Shown piece by piece: positions 1 to 11,560 of a stretch of 64,000 bases of DNA (position 1 is the first letter of the stretch; each line of letters starts with the position of its first letter). The notes under the pieces were generated by a model. That model was not told where the DNA came from, made no database searches, and worked only from the letters and a program-made list of their open reading frames with translations. The DNA lies in assembly GCA_031771865.1 (NCBI GenBank), contig JASISA010000027.1, positions 3,100,001 to 3,164,000 of the forward strand, read 5' to 3'. The DNA is from Nothophaeocryptopus gaeumannii (lineage: Eukaryota; Ascomycota; Dothideomycetes; Mycosphaerellales; Mycosphaerellaceae). Position numbers and translations under genes: made by a program.

Positions 1-681
1 GGACGTTCGTCATCCTACGTAGTGTCTTACCGATGTCTCAGAGTCTTGTAGGAGTGTCCTAACATTTTTGCAGTTCTCCTGCGCCTAGGAGCCAAAACGA
101 CCAAGACATTCAGTGATCGCATAACTCATCTGGTCTACAAAGATGGCTCTCCGAAACATCTACGGGACCTTGTCCTCCATAACAAACAAGTCGCCGAATC
201 CGGGACTGGCCAAGAGATTTTCTGTGTCAACAGCCGCTGGGTCAATGACTGCGAAGCTTCCGGTGAACGCCAGCCAGAATCGAATGATGCGTATGTTGTA
301 GATGTTGACGACGTGCCGCGGACCCTGAAGCGCCGTCGCAAGAGCATGGAGCCTATGAGCCTCCTCAATCAGGGCGGAAACATTTCCAGAGACACTTCCC
401 GCAAGAGCAGTCTAGGTCGCTACTCTATTGGCCGATCATCAAGTTTGAAGAATGAAACTCCAGCTGCATTTGCCTCCAACGACATGTCCTTTGCAGTGGA
501 TATCGCGGAGAAGGAGAACAGTGAGGCGGGCTCGTCGCCTGTCACTCCGGCGTATCTGAAAAAACCGAGTTCGCTGGTCCAACAAACTGCGCCTATCAAT
601 CGGATAAAGCAGTTGGATTTCAGTGCGAAGGAGAATGGAAGGAATCGGCGCCTGACGTTTATGGATGGTTTAGAGTTTTGA
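1..681 (+). CDS. BRCT-domain protein, C-terminal part (5' truncated by window edge)
   Basis: Two exon pieces are visible: 1..18 and 74..681, separated by a 55-nt intron (donor gtagtg at 19, branch-like cctaac, acceptor tttgcag ending at 73). The open frame then runs to TGA at 679-681. The first about 85 residues have the shape of a BRCT repeat: a hydrophobic strand leading into LGAK, then ITHLVYKDG, and a last helix with the diagnostic Trp in SRWVNDC. BRCT repeats bind phosphoproteins or DNA in checkpoint and repair proteins. The remaining about 120 residues are Ser/Arg-rich and probably disordered (basic TLKRRRKS; SRKSSLGRYSIGRSSS). The N-terminus lies outside the window, so the number of BRCT repeats and the exact family (for example microcephalin-like) cannot be decided. 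The first exon piece is tentative. It converges on the Kap123 gene. Confidence 0.75.
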
Positions 682-1094
682 GGGTGCTGCATGTAAGCAA
701 TGTCTGTGTGCATGACACGCAGGAACTTGAGACAGACTGCGCTTTCACTGTACAATGTCAATCAGTCTCTTGTCTGCGAGGAATAGGCTGTGTCGAACTT
801 TGCACTTCTCTCGTTGTAGATAGAATGCGATTACAGTTTACTTTCATAAGGCACCGCTTCTGCGACACACTCCCTTATCACAATAGCCGTCATTACTTGT
901 CAGCTCAAGCCAAGTGTGTCCACTGAGGACAGGCTCACTTGCCATAGTATCCAGGTGGAAGGGGGAACGTGAAGAAGGAGCGCAAGGAAGGCGTCATAAG
1001 TAAGGGGTCATCACTCAATCCATACAGCCTGGGTATCTCTTCTGTGCCAACGACGACGCTATGCTACGGTCTAGTGTCTCCAACCTGCGAAAGT
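682..1094. other. Convergent 3' intergenic region
   Basis: This lies between the stop codons of the BRCT gene and the Kap123 gene. It presumably holds both 3' UTRs. No gene, repeat or RNA structure was recognised. Confidence 0.6.
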
Positions 1095-4000
1095 CTAACC
1101 TCTAAGGTATTGAACCAGCTGCGTGAGCTTGTTCCTCGTCTCGTCGTTGATCTGATCTTCCGGTGGACCCATGACCTTCTCAAACACAGGCATGAGCTTC
1201 TCGGTCAAGCCCTGAACGACCGAATTCTGGGACTGATACAGGCTGACAATCATGTCGAAGACGGGCTCGTTCTCCCGAAAGTCTTCCTTTAGCGGTAATA
1301 GCTCAACCAATCGAGGAAGTACTGGCTCGAGAGGGATATTGTCGGGGGACTTCTTGATCATGCGGCTAACACAGCCTGCTGCATTGTCAAGCAGGCGTGC
1401 TTCGGACTCATTGGCATCGGAATTGCGTTGCAGCAATGGCTCCAGCAATCCGAGAACTTGTCCATAGGTGGGAAGAATCTCCTTCGCATCCGAACTGTTG
1501 AGGCAAAGGAGACCCATGCCGTAAGCGGCATTGCTCTTCGTTTCAGGGTCCTCGTCACTTAGCCGCTTGAGAAGTAGCTGCTTCATGCGCGGTGTGTATG
1601 GTGTGCACGCGGTGCCCATGGACTCGATGCATTCTCCCATTGTGCCGACGGCCGCAGAGCGCTCAAAGCGCTCATGTGAAGAACAATACCTCACGATCGG
1701 TGCCTCGAAGATTTTCCAGAGCTCGCCAACTTGCTCGCCTAGGGCAGTTGCGAGAGCCGTCACTACCTCCATGGCAGTCTCGATCACAAGCCAGTCGTAC
1801 TCTGCAGATTCGCCCTCCATTGGCGCTGGCTCGTCGAACTCGTCTTCGTCCTTCTGGCAGGGATGGCTGCGCTGGAGGATAAGCATAACGGCGGCAGTAA
1901 CCTGTTCCAACGGAGTGGCATTCTTCGAATTGGCTGAGGGAGCAAGGACCGCGGGACCGCAAAGCTTAAGAGTTGCGGCAAGATTGCGGTTGATCTCTGT
2001 GACAGTTGCGCTGCAGCAATGTTAGCAATTGCGTTAGACAATACAACATTGCAGAGGGCAGAGGTAAGAAGATGCTGCAAGATCAGAAACAGCCTCTACG
2101 TATTCGCAGCATGTGCCGTAGCATCTGAGTGAGCTGGGTTACGAAGTGTTGTCATCATGTTGGCGAAGGAAAGAAACGACACGAAGGAAATTTCGACCCA
2201 CCGATCCATCTCCTCCTCCCAGAGGGCGAGTGTACCCGTCATGACCAGGTCACCAAGCTTCTCCAAATCTGCAGTTGGCTTGACTTGGAGGGGAAGGCCT
2301 GCCTTCCACTTCTGCATGCCGTTGTCCTCGGCCAGACCCCAGAGGCAGGCGTATGCACGCCACAGTGTGCTGACTGCGCTCTTGCGGATCCCCTCGAATG
2401 TATGCTCGAGCAAGGGTAACGTGGTCTGGATGGTGGTCTCCATATACGGAAGGAACTTGCCCTTGGCATGGGTGAGTACATCACCAAGCACTTCGACGGC
2501 AATCTCTTTCTCCCTGTGCAGTGTCAGTAATTCCTGGCAAATGCTTCAAAGTATCGCACACGATAGCTCACATTGCAACAGCCGTGATGGCCCCAAGATC
2601 GTCCCAATCATCTTCGTCCACGTCGTCGCCCTCGGTCTCCATCATCGCTTTGATCACGTCTTCTTCGTCAATGTCGTCCTCATTGGCACCACCTGCACCT
2701 GCAACTTTGATCTTCTTTCCAGCAATCGTGATTTCCTTTCCGACCAGGTCAGAAGCCTCTGCACCAAGCTGAACCTCAGAATCGGTCTCCTCTTGGTCGA
2801 GGCACTCAAACAATGACTTCACAACGCCCTCCAAGAATGGCTCAAAGTTCTCCTCGTAAACCCGGGCAAGTGTACTCCAGAGAATGAAGCTGGTCTCCTT
2901 GAGGCGCTGATTGTCTAAATGCAGGCCTTCTTCGCCTGCATGCATGAGCGGCTGTACGAATTGCTGGAATGCTTCTGCGCCAACGGCACTGGCGATCTTG
3001 CCCAATGAATCAATTACCATACTCCTGAGTTCAAGCTCATCTTCGCTAGCCTTGATCTCGATGTACTTCCCGAGGGTGCGCATAGTGTCCTGGAAGTATG
3101 GCTGGAAAGCGCTTTCGGAGGCGCTGGCGATGCTGCCGATTGCACTGACTGCGGCCATCTGCATTTTGTGATCATCGTGCTCGATGAGGCTACCAAATCT
3201 TGGCATGAGCTCATGCACATATTTCGCAGCATCTTCCGGTTCAAGACCTTCGATGAGGGAGTCGACAGCCATGGCGCTGGCCTTGACAATGTGCACGTTA
3301 AGCTCATGCTCTTGCGAATCCGCCTGCGAGTTGCGCATTCCCTGCAATGCCATGTCGAAGTTGCGGACAAGGGCTGGAATGAGTTGTGCGTGCTTCTTTC
3401 CCATGTCTTCCGCGAGATCGTCAGCCAATCGTGAGACGCCATTGAGAGCAGCACTACGGACTGCGGTGGCGGGGTCTTCCAGCAAGTGAAGTACCAGAGG
3501 GAGAATCTCATTGAGCTGCGTGGCGATGAAGTCGGGTGCTCCCTCGACACACATGCCAAGCGCGAGGATGCCTGCTCGACGGTACTCGGCGCGGTTATCC
3601 TGCACGTAGGGCCCAATTGCTTTGAGCAGTGGCACGGCCACTTGGCTTGGTGGCAGACTCTCACTGAGTATGTCCAAAAGACCTAGCGCGGATCTGGCTG
3701 GCGAGATATCGTCTTCGTCACTTGGGAGTTCATCTAGCTCAGTTGCGACTTGTAGGCACATTTTGGTCATCTGTTCGCCGACCTTGAGGCTTTGCACCTT
3801 GAGCTTCCGGTAGCGCACGCTCTGCATTAACCAGGAGATGGTTTGCGAGCGCACCTCATCGTCTAAGTCGGTCTTAGCGGCAACTTGCATGAAGAATTGG
3901 AGTAAGTCGCCGAAATGGGGGTTCAGGAAGGCACTCTCATAGCTCAGCAGCTTGTTGAAAACATCGAAGGCCTGCATGGTGTGCTCCTCGTCCTCAGCTT

Positions 4001-4661
4001 GGATGGTACCCTGCAAGACTTTCACCATGTGAGGTATGGTGGTCTGGAAACTTTTCAGGCTCTTGGTATCCTCCTCGGTGTCCAAGATCATGGCCAACTC
4101 AGATAGGGCCAGCATGGTGTTGATGCGAACCTCGACGGACTCGGAGTCTTGGATGGTGCGGTTGAAGAGCGAGAGCATGGAGGGGATATTCTCCTGGAAC
4201 ATGTCGGGCATGGTCTCCAAAAGGGTATAGATGATATAGACGCCAACCTCGCGGTGCCGGGCGGTGTCGCTAGTAGCGGCTTGCTGCAAGACCGAAGGAA
4301 GCTCGGTCCACTGGCCATCTTCGAGGTCGACGCTGGCAATGGCGGCGACGACGCGAGCCTTGCTGTGGCGTGCCAATTGCTTCTCCTCATCAATGGTGCT
4401 CTTGAGAAGCTGCTCGCGGAGTGCTGCCTTCTGAGTGTCCGACACGGCCGCCCAATGCTTGACGGCGAGCTTGCGCACCTCGACCGCGGCGAGCTGGCGC
4501 AGTTCCGGTTGTGGGTGGTTGATGACAATATGCAGCAGAGCCACGACTGACTCAGGCTTGGCGTAGTATGTTTTGTTTAGCTGGCTGGTCGCCGTCTTGA
4601 CCTTCTGCGTGTCCGGCTCGAGAAGCGCCTGCAGCAGCGCTACAAACTCGCTGTCGTCCAT
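1095..4661 (-). CDS. KAP123: Importin beta-family karyopherin Kap123 (importin-4 type)
   Basis: Nuclear import receptor for ribosomal proteins and histones H3/H4, recycled by Ran-GTP. Model: complement of exons 2572..4661, 2202..2513 and 1095..2010, giving 1105 residues, the usual length for Kap123. Introns are 58 and 191 nt. The second junction was chosen because it yields the conserved run DRATVTEINRNLAATLK; reading through it gives a nonsense tail. The protein is a HEAT-repeat solenoid starting MDDSEFVALLQALLEPDT, with an importin N-terminal domain (about residues 20-90) and an acidic loop near 655-690 (IDEEDVIKAMM... DDVDEDDWDD), typical of cargo-binding loops. The long second intron is three times the local norm and might hide further processing, but its ends fit. 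The ATG is followed upstream by a CT-rich leader on the coding strand. Family assignment is strong; function is inferred from orthologs. Confidence 0.93.
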
Positions 4662-6000
4662 GGCGGCGGCGGGGGAGGTCGCGGACCAGGAGACAGCGGG
4701 GTCGGGAGAGGGAGAAGGAGGTGTGAGAGAGTGGGAGAGTGAGAGAGAAAGGGAGGGAGTGCGAGGGAGAAGCTGCTGGGCGGCCGTCAGAGGGCAGAGC
4801 TAGACAAAAATTGTTAGAACTTTTACCCCACGCCAGGCCCTGACGACAATCACATGTGGCACCAGCCTCAGGCATCCAGAGGTTCAGTTGAGTGGCCCCA
4901 GCATGGAAACGTCATGTGATCGATATCGATCACCACTTCAAGGCAACCTGCTGAACGACAAGCGACGACGCAGTCTCCTCAAGCTCCTCTGGCTTTACTT
5001 TTTCACGAGCACCAGTAGATCGTACACAGACCGTTCATCGTGCCACGACTGCACAACGACGCGGATCTCATCTGGCCCGGGTCCCAGAATGCCGGCCTTC
5101 GTGGCTTCATTGCGTCTCGAGGCTTGTGGAACAGCACACGATCCACCTACTCCACCTATTCTGCAGCCTCCCATCGACCTGGTCAACGCCGATGCTGTGC
5201 ACAGCAGCCAGCCTCACCAACGGCAAAGGGTCTCTGTGTGATACGGAAGTGCTGTTACAGCGCCTCCTTTTTCCCTTGACCCTTTCAGCATCGTGCAACT
5301 ACGCCAAAGCAAGCATTCAACGAAGAGCCATAGCTCCTGTCACCCGTCATCTTCGGGCATGTGCGTTGACAGCTGACCCTCCTGATATCAGTGGCGAGCA
5401 AGTTCTGGGATCGCATGAGCTATGGCTGATGGGGCCCCTGTTCAGTAGTAATAATATTACTTCGTACACATCTTCTCATGGCAATCATATGTACAAAACT
5501 GTGTCTGTCGCATTTCGCGCGAAGTGCACACGTCTCATTCTCCGGAGACATTGTAACGGCCCAGACATGAATCGAGTCAGCCTACTGTTTACCTGATCTG
5601 AGGTTGCCCTGCTTGCTTGCTTGCTTGCCTGCCTCATCCCGTCCTGCAAGCTTTTCCGCGCACTTGGTATCATTCAGAAGAGTCGACCAAGAAAAATCGC
5701 CGGAGAACGCCGTGCTAGTCTTCAAAGCGCAAATGGAAATCTGATCCACAATATTTCCCTGGCAGACGGCCCAATTCCGCTACTCGCCGCGCTTCGCTGT
5801 TCGTCGCGCGCGTCACATTCCCAATGTCTGCACCACATTCTTTATGTGCTGCCGTTCCTGACTATTTCGTGATCGCGGACGATGTCCGTTAGAGGTGTTG
5901 CTTCTGGAGAATGCTGCTTCCTTGGGAGGAGGCGAGGCTATTATATCTGGTGCAGGCCTGCTGTTAAGAGAAAGAGAACAGTCAGGCAAGGGCCCAACGA
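4662..6000. other. Intergenic region with CT-rich Kap123 leader
   Basis: About 1.3 kb between the Kap123 start and the stop of the Moco-sulfurase-like gene. Positions 4663-4795 are almost pure purine on the + strand (GGGAGAGGGAGAAGG-like), which is a CT-rich leader on the Kap123 coding strand. A short (CTTG)n/(CCTG)n tract sits at 5610-5634. Open frames of up to 156 codons occur at 5126-5596, but they have no recognisable domain and biased, low-complexity composition. No gene is called. Confidence 0.5.
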
Positions 6001-8283
6001 TCATCTGGGATAAGCATGTTCGTACCTCGAATCTTGGACGTGGCTCTTTGTCCTCAACAAATTCACCACGCTGCGTCCAAACTTCCGGGCTTTCACACTT
6101 GGTGTCGGATTACGAGCGAATGAGCTGGAGTCCTCCAAATCTCGGACTTTGATTTCCATGGCGGTGTAATTGGGAGCGTGCTTTCGCATTTCCTCCTCCC
6201 AAGGTTTGCGTAGTTTGACGTAATCCGCGGGTATGAAGGGCGGTGCTCGGGGTCGATCTGCTGATGAGTTTGTTTGGGGGAGTGCCATGGCTCCCGCTTC
6301 CCACGTCTTCTCGTCGGCATTACTGCTAGTCGCCGTGCTAGGTGCCGTGGTTGATATTCCCAGGTTGTGAGGTATGCTGAGCGAAGGTAGTTGGCCGGGC
6401 TGGCACGTGTTGCCAGGGCATGCCGACTCCAATCCTGTCCACGATGCAGTTGCATCGATGAGCACGTCTCCAATGTTCGAGGCATATACGTCGTCGAGAA
6501 AGCGCAAAAGGATGTTGACGTCAGTAGCGGTGCTCATAGCACCAAGACTGACGCGAACGACACCTGTAGGCTTTCCGAGCATTACCTGGGTTGGATTTGT
6601 GCAGCGGTGGCCTGCAGCATACGCCGCCTTCATCTCTGCCGGGGACCAGTTCAGATATGCCGCAACGCCACCTGGATTGCATAAGGAACCACTGCGTACG
6701 AAGATGTTGCGCTCATCTGCAGCCTCCTCCACATCTTCAAATCCCACCAGATTCCCGTCGGCACGTTGAATATTGAACGCGATCGTGGCACCTTGTACGC
6801 TTGGGTCACCGTACACTGCGTTTTCGTCCTTGTATATGCGCGCAACTGGGAGTCCGTTGGCATGTTTGAGTGTTGACAGGCCATCGAACAATCGTTTTCC
6901 GAGTTGCGCTGTGTGGTGGGATATGAACTTCATCGGGTTGGGTCCGTACAATCGTTCGTGAACGTTCATCGCATGATCCAGGGCAAAAATGGAGTGGAAC
7001 GGCAGGGTTCCATCCTCGAGCCTGTCGTGTATCGATGTCTCTTTCTTGGCGTGCCAGGTGTCGTTTATCGAAATGATCATCTCGACCGTGCCGCCGCCAA
7101 AATACCTGCGGTTCTCGAGAACGTGAGCCGAATCTTTCCGCACGATCAACGCGCCTATATTCGGGAAACCAAAGATTTTATAGAATGAAAGTGCCACGAA
7201 GTCGGGAGCCGTTGCGGGGTCGGACAAATCCAGAGGTGCTGTGCTCGCGAGTGCAGCCGCATCCAAAAGAGTGTAAGTCACCGCCTTGTGGAACGACTTG
7301 CGGATACGTCCAGGCCTGTGGAACGACGTTAGTGATAGCTCGAGGTCAGACATATACAGCGCTTCCACGTACCAGCTCAAAGGCAGTCGACGACCAGTCA
7401 TGTTGCTTTGCCCTGGGTATGCGAACAATCCCAGCTGCCGTGCCCGGGGACCTCCCAATCCGCCACTATTAATCCAAATGTCCACTTCCTCGTCGCTGGT
7501 GAAACAGCGATGCATCTTGGTCGACTCTCGTACGCCCACTAGGGAGGTATGTGCATCTCGGTGATACCCGTACCACACGGGAGTGTTGCTAGCGGCGGCG
7601 TGGTCTTTGAAGCAGTCGATCACAAGCTTGATTGCTGCCGTGGCATTGGCGACGAACACGAGATCGAATTCCTCCGGATCGGCGTTGAAGAAACGCAGTG
7701 CTCGTTCGCGGATGGTGTCGACGCGGTGTCCGGCTATTGCCGAGGGCGTAGAAGCAGAGTGTGGGTTGCCATAGAGGTTGGAGATGAGGTCTGCTGAGAA
7801 CTCCTCGACCATCGACTTCGCATAGAGCTACAAGGACAAAAGTCAGCCTGTGATGCGCCGTGGTACTGGGACATTGCTAATCATTCTCACCGTCGTTCCT
7901 CCATGATCCAGATACGTCTTGCCCTTGAGCTGGGGATACTCGCGGTCCCTGAAGTCCTCGACATCGTCAGGCTGCATGTCTTCCAGGCACGACTCAGACG
8001 ACTCCGGCGTGGTGAAGTCGGTTTGATAGTCGCGCTCATTGCCAGAGTCGCTGGTAGTTGACACGTCCTCTGCGGAGGAGTTCGTGTTGTTCAAGTGGGA
8101 GTGAATGGGCGACTTCTGGCGCGACTGCGTGCTCGCCGTGTCCAAGGGCCGTGAGAAGACGGGATCGCAGGTTTGCACGGCTTCGAGGATGTGCGCGGGA
8201 ATGTCCATGGCAGACAAACCTGCGTGCCCTACGTGGAAATCGAAACCGTGCTGGAGGGCGAAGTACCCCAATGCATCATCCAC
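6001..8283 (-). CDS. Molybdenum-cofactor-sulfurase-like class V aminotransferase without MOSC domain
   Basis: PLP enzyme related to the N-terminal, cysteine-desulfurase half of Moco sulfurases (ABA3/HxB/MOCOS). Model: complement of 7891..8283, 7373..7827 and 6001..7315; 720 residues. Intron 1 (63 nt) joins YLDHGGTT to LYAKSMVEEF, the classical start of the fold. Intron 2 (7316..7372, 57 nt; donor gtacgt, branch ctaac, acceptor ccacag) has no stop and keeps frame; removing it restores LPLSWPGRIRKSF. Residues 20-115 are a Ser/Asp/Glu-rich, probably disordered insert. The PLP lysine is about K329 in SFYKIFGFPN, and the persulfide-type cysteine is kept (about C495 in RSGSLCNPGG). The C-terminus is a basic tail of about 200 residues with no recognisable MOSC domain, so transfer of sulfur to molybdopterin is doubtful. 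It may be a desulfurase-like paralog with another acceptor. Confidence 0.85.
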
Positions 8284-11200
8284 AGGCCAGGAGAATCGCA
8301 GCAGTCGGCCAGATCCTTAGTCCTCTGCGGCGTGGGGTGGTGGTGGTCGTCCACTCGCGGTTTCGAGCAATGGAGAAGGAGTGACGTTGGAGTTGGCAGG
8401 GTGGGTGGGAGACGGTAAGATGGACTGTACGAGGAGTGATGGTGTAGTACACTGTACCGTCAGGCGCCGTCTGCCAGCCGGGAGAGGATTGGGGGCACAA
8501 ACGAGTGAAAGGAACCGGGGCTATGATGGTTACGCAGGCGCAGAGACAGACAGATGCAAACGAAACGCTCGAGGCACACTGCCAAAGCTGCTGGGCGATG
8601 CACCGGGGTGGTGATGGTGGTGGGCCGCGGCAAAGGATGAAAGACAGCGGGTAGACGGACGCACAGCAGCAGCGCCAGCAGCAGCAGCAGTAGTAGCGCC
8701 TAGCAGAGATGTAGACACTAAAGAGATGTTGCGAGATGCCCAGACTAGTGTGCTTGTTCTGTGGCCTGTGCGTGGGCCCAGCGGCCCAATAAGGTGAGAG
8801 GTACTGCTAGTCTAGTCTAACTCTACTACCACTACTGGTCTGCATTATTGAGTATTCACAAGTCGTGCTAAGGAAATGCTAAGTGCCAACCTTGACCCGC
8901 GACTGACAGCGTCACTTCAGGGGAGCGGGCGGTTCCCAATGCTGTTATTACTGCCATCCATGAAATGGGCAGACTTAGACTAGCAGGCTGCTATCAAGTG
9001 CCAGACACTTGTAACTCATTCATCGATCATCATTGCTCCGGTTGAATTCAATATTGCCGCGCCCCGATGCGTCGCCTAGGGCACTGGGCAGCTGTCAATG
9101 TGCCGGCTGGTTCAATCTCTTTTCCAAGCTGTCTGGTAACGTGGAGTGATGCCACAAGAATAATTACATTGCTTGACACGCTGTCTACGGAGTATGGAAC
9201 TGGAAGCTTTGGCTGCTGTGCAATAATGGACGGGCTATGGCTTTCCACAGGGAGGCCTGGGGGAAGACCAGCCGCCAGGGTCGGCAACATGCTTTCTGCA
9301 GTGATAATCATTTCACCATGCCTGCTCACGGCACCAGGCCAGTCCATGTCGAAGACGACCAGTTTGTTGCCGATTGGCGGGAAGCCGCCGGCACGATGGT
9401 GAAAATGCGCGACTCGTGTAAACGTCGTCGCGTTACAAACGAGGCCCGGCAAGCAAACGGAATAGGAACTGGAACATGGATAGTCTTCATTGCTCGGAGG
9501 GCAGTTGCCCAATTCGTGAGTGGTGATGGCATATCGCTATGTGATCAGCAGCTACGTTCAGAGCTAGGTTCGCGGTAGCGGCCAATCCCCCATATCATCA
9601 TCATCATCCTCATCACAGAAGAGGTCTACATCTCAGATCTCCTGAACTAAATGAATAGTGGGACAGAGACGCGCTAGGAGACCAGATCACTGCAAGTGAG
9701 CGGAAAAGCGTGATGCATTGGGAAAGTCGGACATTTTCTTCCTCTGGGGTACCGTAACGGACTAGTCAGTCGTTGTAGGCTAGTAAAGAGCCACCTCATC
9801 TCTTGCCGGGAAACACAGCGCACATCCGCACATCCGCACCAACCATATCCAACCGACAGTGGCGGCAAAGGCCCGGAGCGGTTTGAGAGGGCGATCGGTG
9901 AGTGTGGTGTTGATGCATAGAGATTCGAAATACCCGGCTTGATGCTTGCATCGACATGTATCAATAGTGTTGGCACTATCGGTCAACGACAATGATCGTG
10001 GCCAATAGTCGAGACAGGCCTGAATGTGATGAATACGATGAGAATGATGGATGCGACGGCGGACAGGGCGCACACAGGACCGGCATGGCTGCGCTGCTCG
10101 AGACAAGAAGTGCGACGAGCAGCTGCAGATGAGATGCGCTAGGAGGAGGGATTGCGAAGGGACTGCGAAGGGACCACGGAGGGAGTGTGTGCAGATGGAG
10201 GCTTTCCACGCCGTCCGCAAGTCAGATGCTCGATTTGCATGCAAGCTGTTGCATCGGCAGACCGTGTACCTGCATTAAGGCCAGGGGACCCTCGTCTGCG
10301 GCAAGCCACCAGCGGGCGCTAATGCAGGTCAACCAGGTCGGACGCGTTTAGTGAAACGAGGCTTGAGAGCTTTCGGCCAGTTGACTTCACTCGAATCGCT
10401 CCTAGCAGATCGGTGCTACCACTCGTTGATGAGAGCACGCGTCGTGCGTCGGGGGCGGCATCCGGCTAGCCATGGACCATGGTTCAATTTGCGATCCATG
10501 TTCCGAGCCGCGGCGCCGACTCCACATGGGCAGATGCTGTGTACCGAACGGCGGAGGCTCGTAGCAGCGGCGGAAAAGAGATGGAGGGAGAAAGAAGGAG
10601 GAGGAGGAGAAGGAGGAGGAAGGAGGAAAGAAGGAGGAGGTGGTCAAGGAGGAGGATGAGAAGTATGCAGTAGGAGATGCACAAGCATAGGAATTGGACT
10701 CGCAGACAAGAGAGACAGCCAGACTCTTAGGGCCCTGCAGAAGACCGAGAACCAAAGTTGAAAAAGTTACCTAAGGTCGCTTCTCATGTGCGTGTTTTGT
10801 CCCTGTGTCCCGCACCCAGACTCCCAGACTCCCAGGGGCTAGGCTCTCTCTCTCTCCTGCTCCAATCCAGGCTAGTCCAGTAGTGTGCAGTGTTGAGTCT
10901 GAGAGTCCGAGAGTCCCGTTCCTCCATCCTCTAGCACCTCCACCCGCCCTCATTGCACGTCGCCCGTCGTCCATCGCCCCGCGACCAAGCGATCTGCCGC
11001 TACCGCTTATCGGGCCCCTTCCACTGTTGCCACTCACTACTACAGTACACTGCCCTTGTTTCTTCCGTTTCCACCCTGCTGCTACTTTCTACACGGCCTG
11101 CCGGCTTCTGCGTATCCTCAACTGCTTTCCACCGGCCCAACAACGTCGCCTCGCCTGCCTGCATATCAACACGGCCGCCTCCACTAGGACCATCATCGCC

Positions 11201-11560
11201 GTTGGCCTGTGCGCTTCCTTCGCTTCTCGAACTTCATTACCACCACCACCACCATCCTCCAGTCCGGGTCTGGCACTTGGCACCTGGCTCTTGCTGCTAT
11301 CCACCGTCGTTGAGCTGGACGTTGTCTCCGCACGGCTCGTGAGCGCCCTACCCACCGGTTTACCTACCCAGACCATTGAACTTCCCACAACGCCCTACTC
11401 TCCGTGCCCACACGCGCACCGTCTGCGCTCTCCACGTCACTTGACCTTCGATACTCTCCTCTGAGCACCCAAGGCGCACCGCTCGCCCTTCGTCAGAGCC
11501 TTCAATCTGGCTGTCCCTTTCGACGCTGTGATTCGGCGTGACCGCAGCAGCTACTCCAAA
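8284..11560. other. Long divergent intergenic region
   Basis: About 3.3 kb between two divergent starts: the Moco-sulfurase-like gene (left) and the ABCG transporter (right). The right part (10800-11560) is pyrimidine-rich and probably an unusually long transcript leader; a stop-free frame covers 10805-11464 but is Pro/Ser/Leu low-complexity. A GGA-rich tract lies at 10581-10659. Frames of 154 codons (9048-9512, minus) and 113 codons (9237-9578, plus) overlap each other and show no domain. No gene is supported, though a small spliced gene could be missed here. Confidence 0.5.
10581..10659. repeat. GGA/GAA purine tract
   Basis: Imperfect (GGA)n/(GAA)n homopurine run about 80 nt long upstream of the ABCG gene. 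It is a simple-sequence tract, and such sequence can form triplex DNA. No coding role is seen. Confidence 0.7.

Noticed and set aside
5126..5596. 156-codon frame downstream of the Moco-sulfurase-like gene
   Set aside because: No domain, Cys/Ser/His-rich random composition, and overlapping frames on both strands.
9048..9512. 154-codon minus-strand frame in the 3.3-kb intergenic region
   Set aside because: It overlaps equally long frames on the other strand, has no recognisable domain and no convincing splice partners. It cannot be excluded but is not supported.
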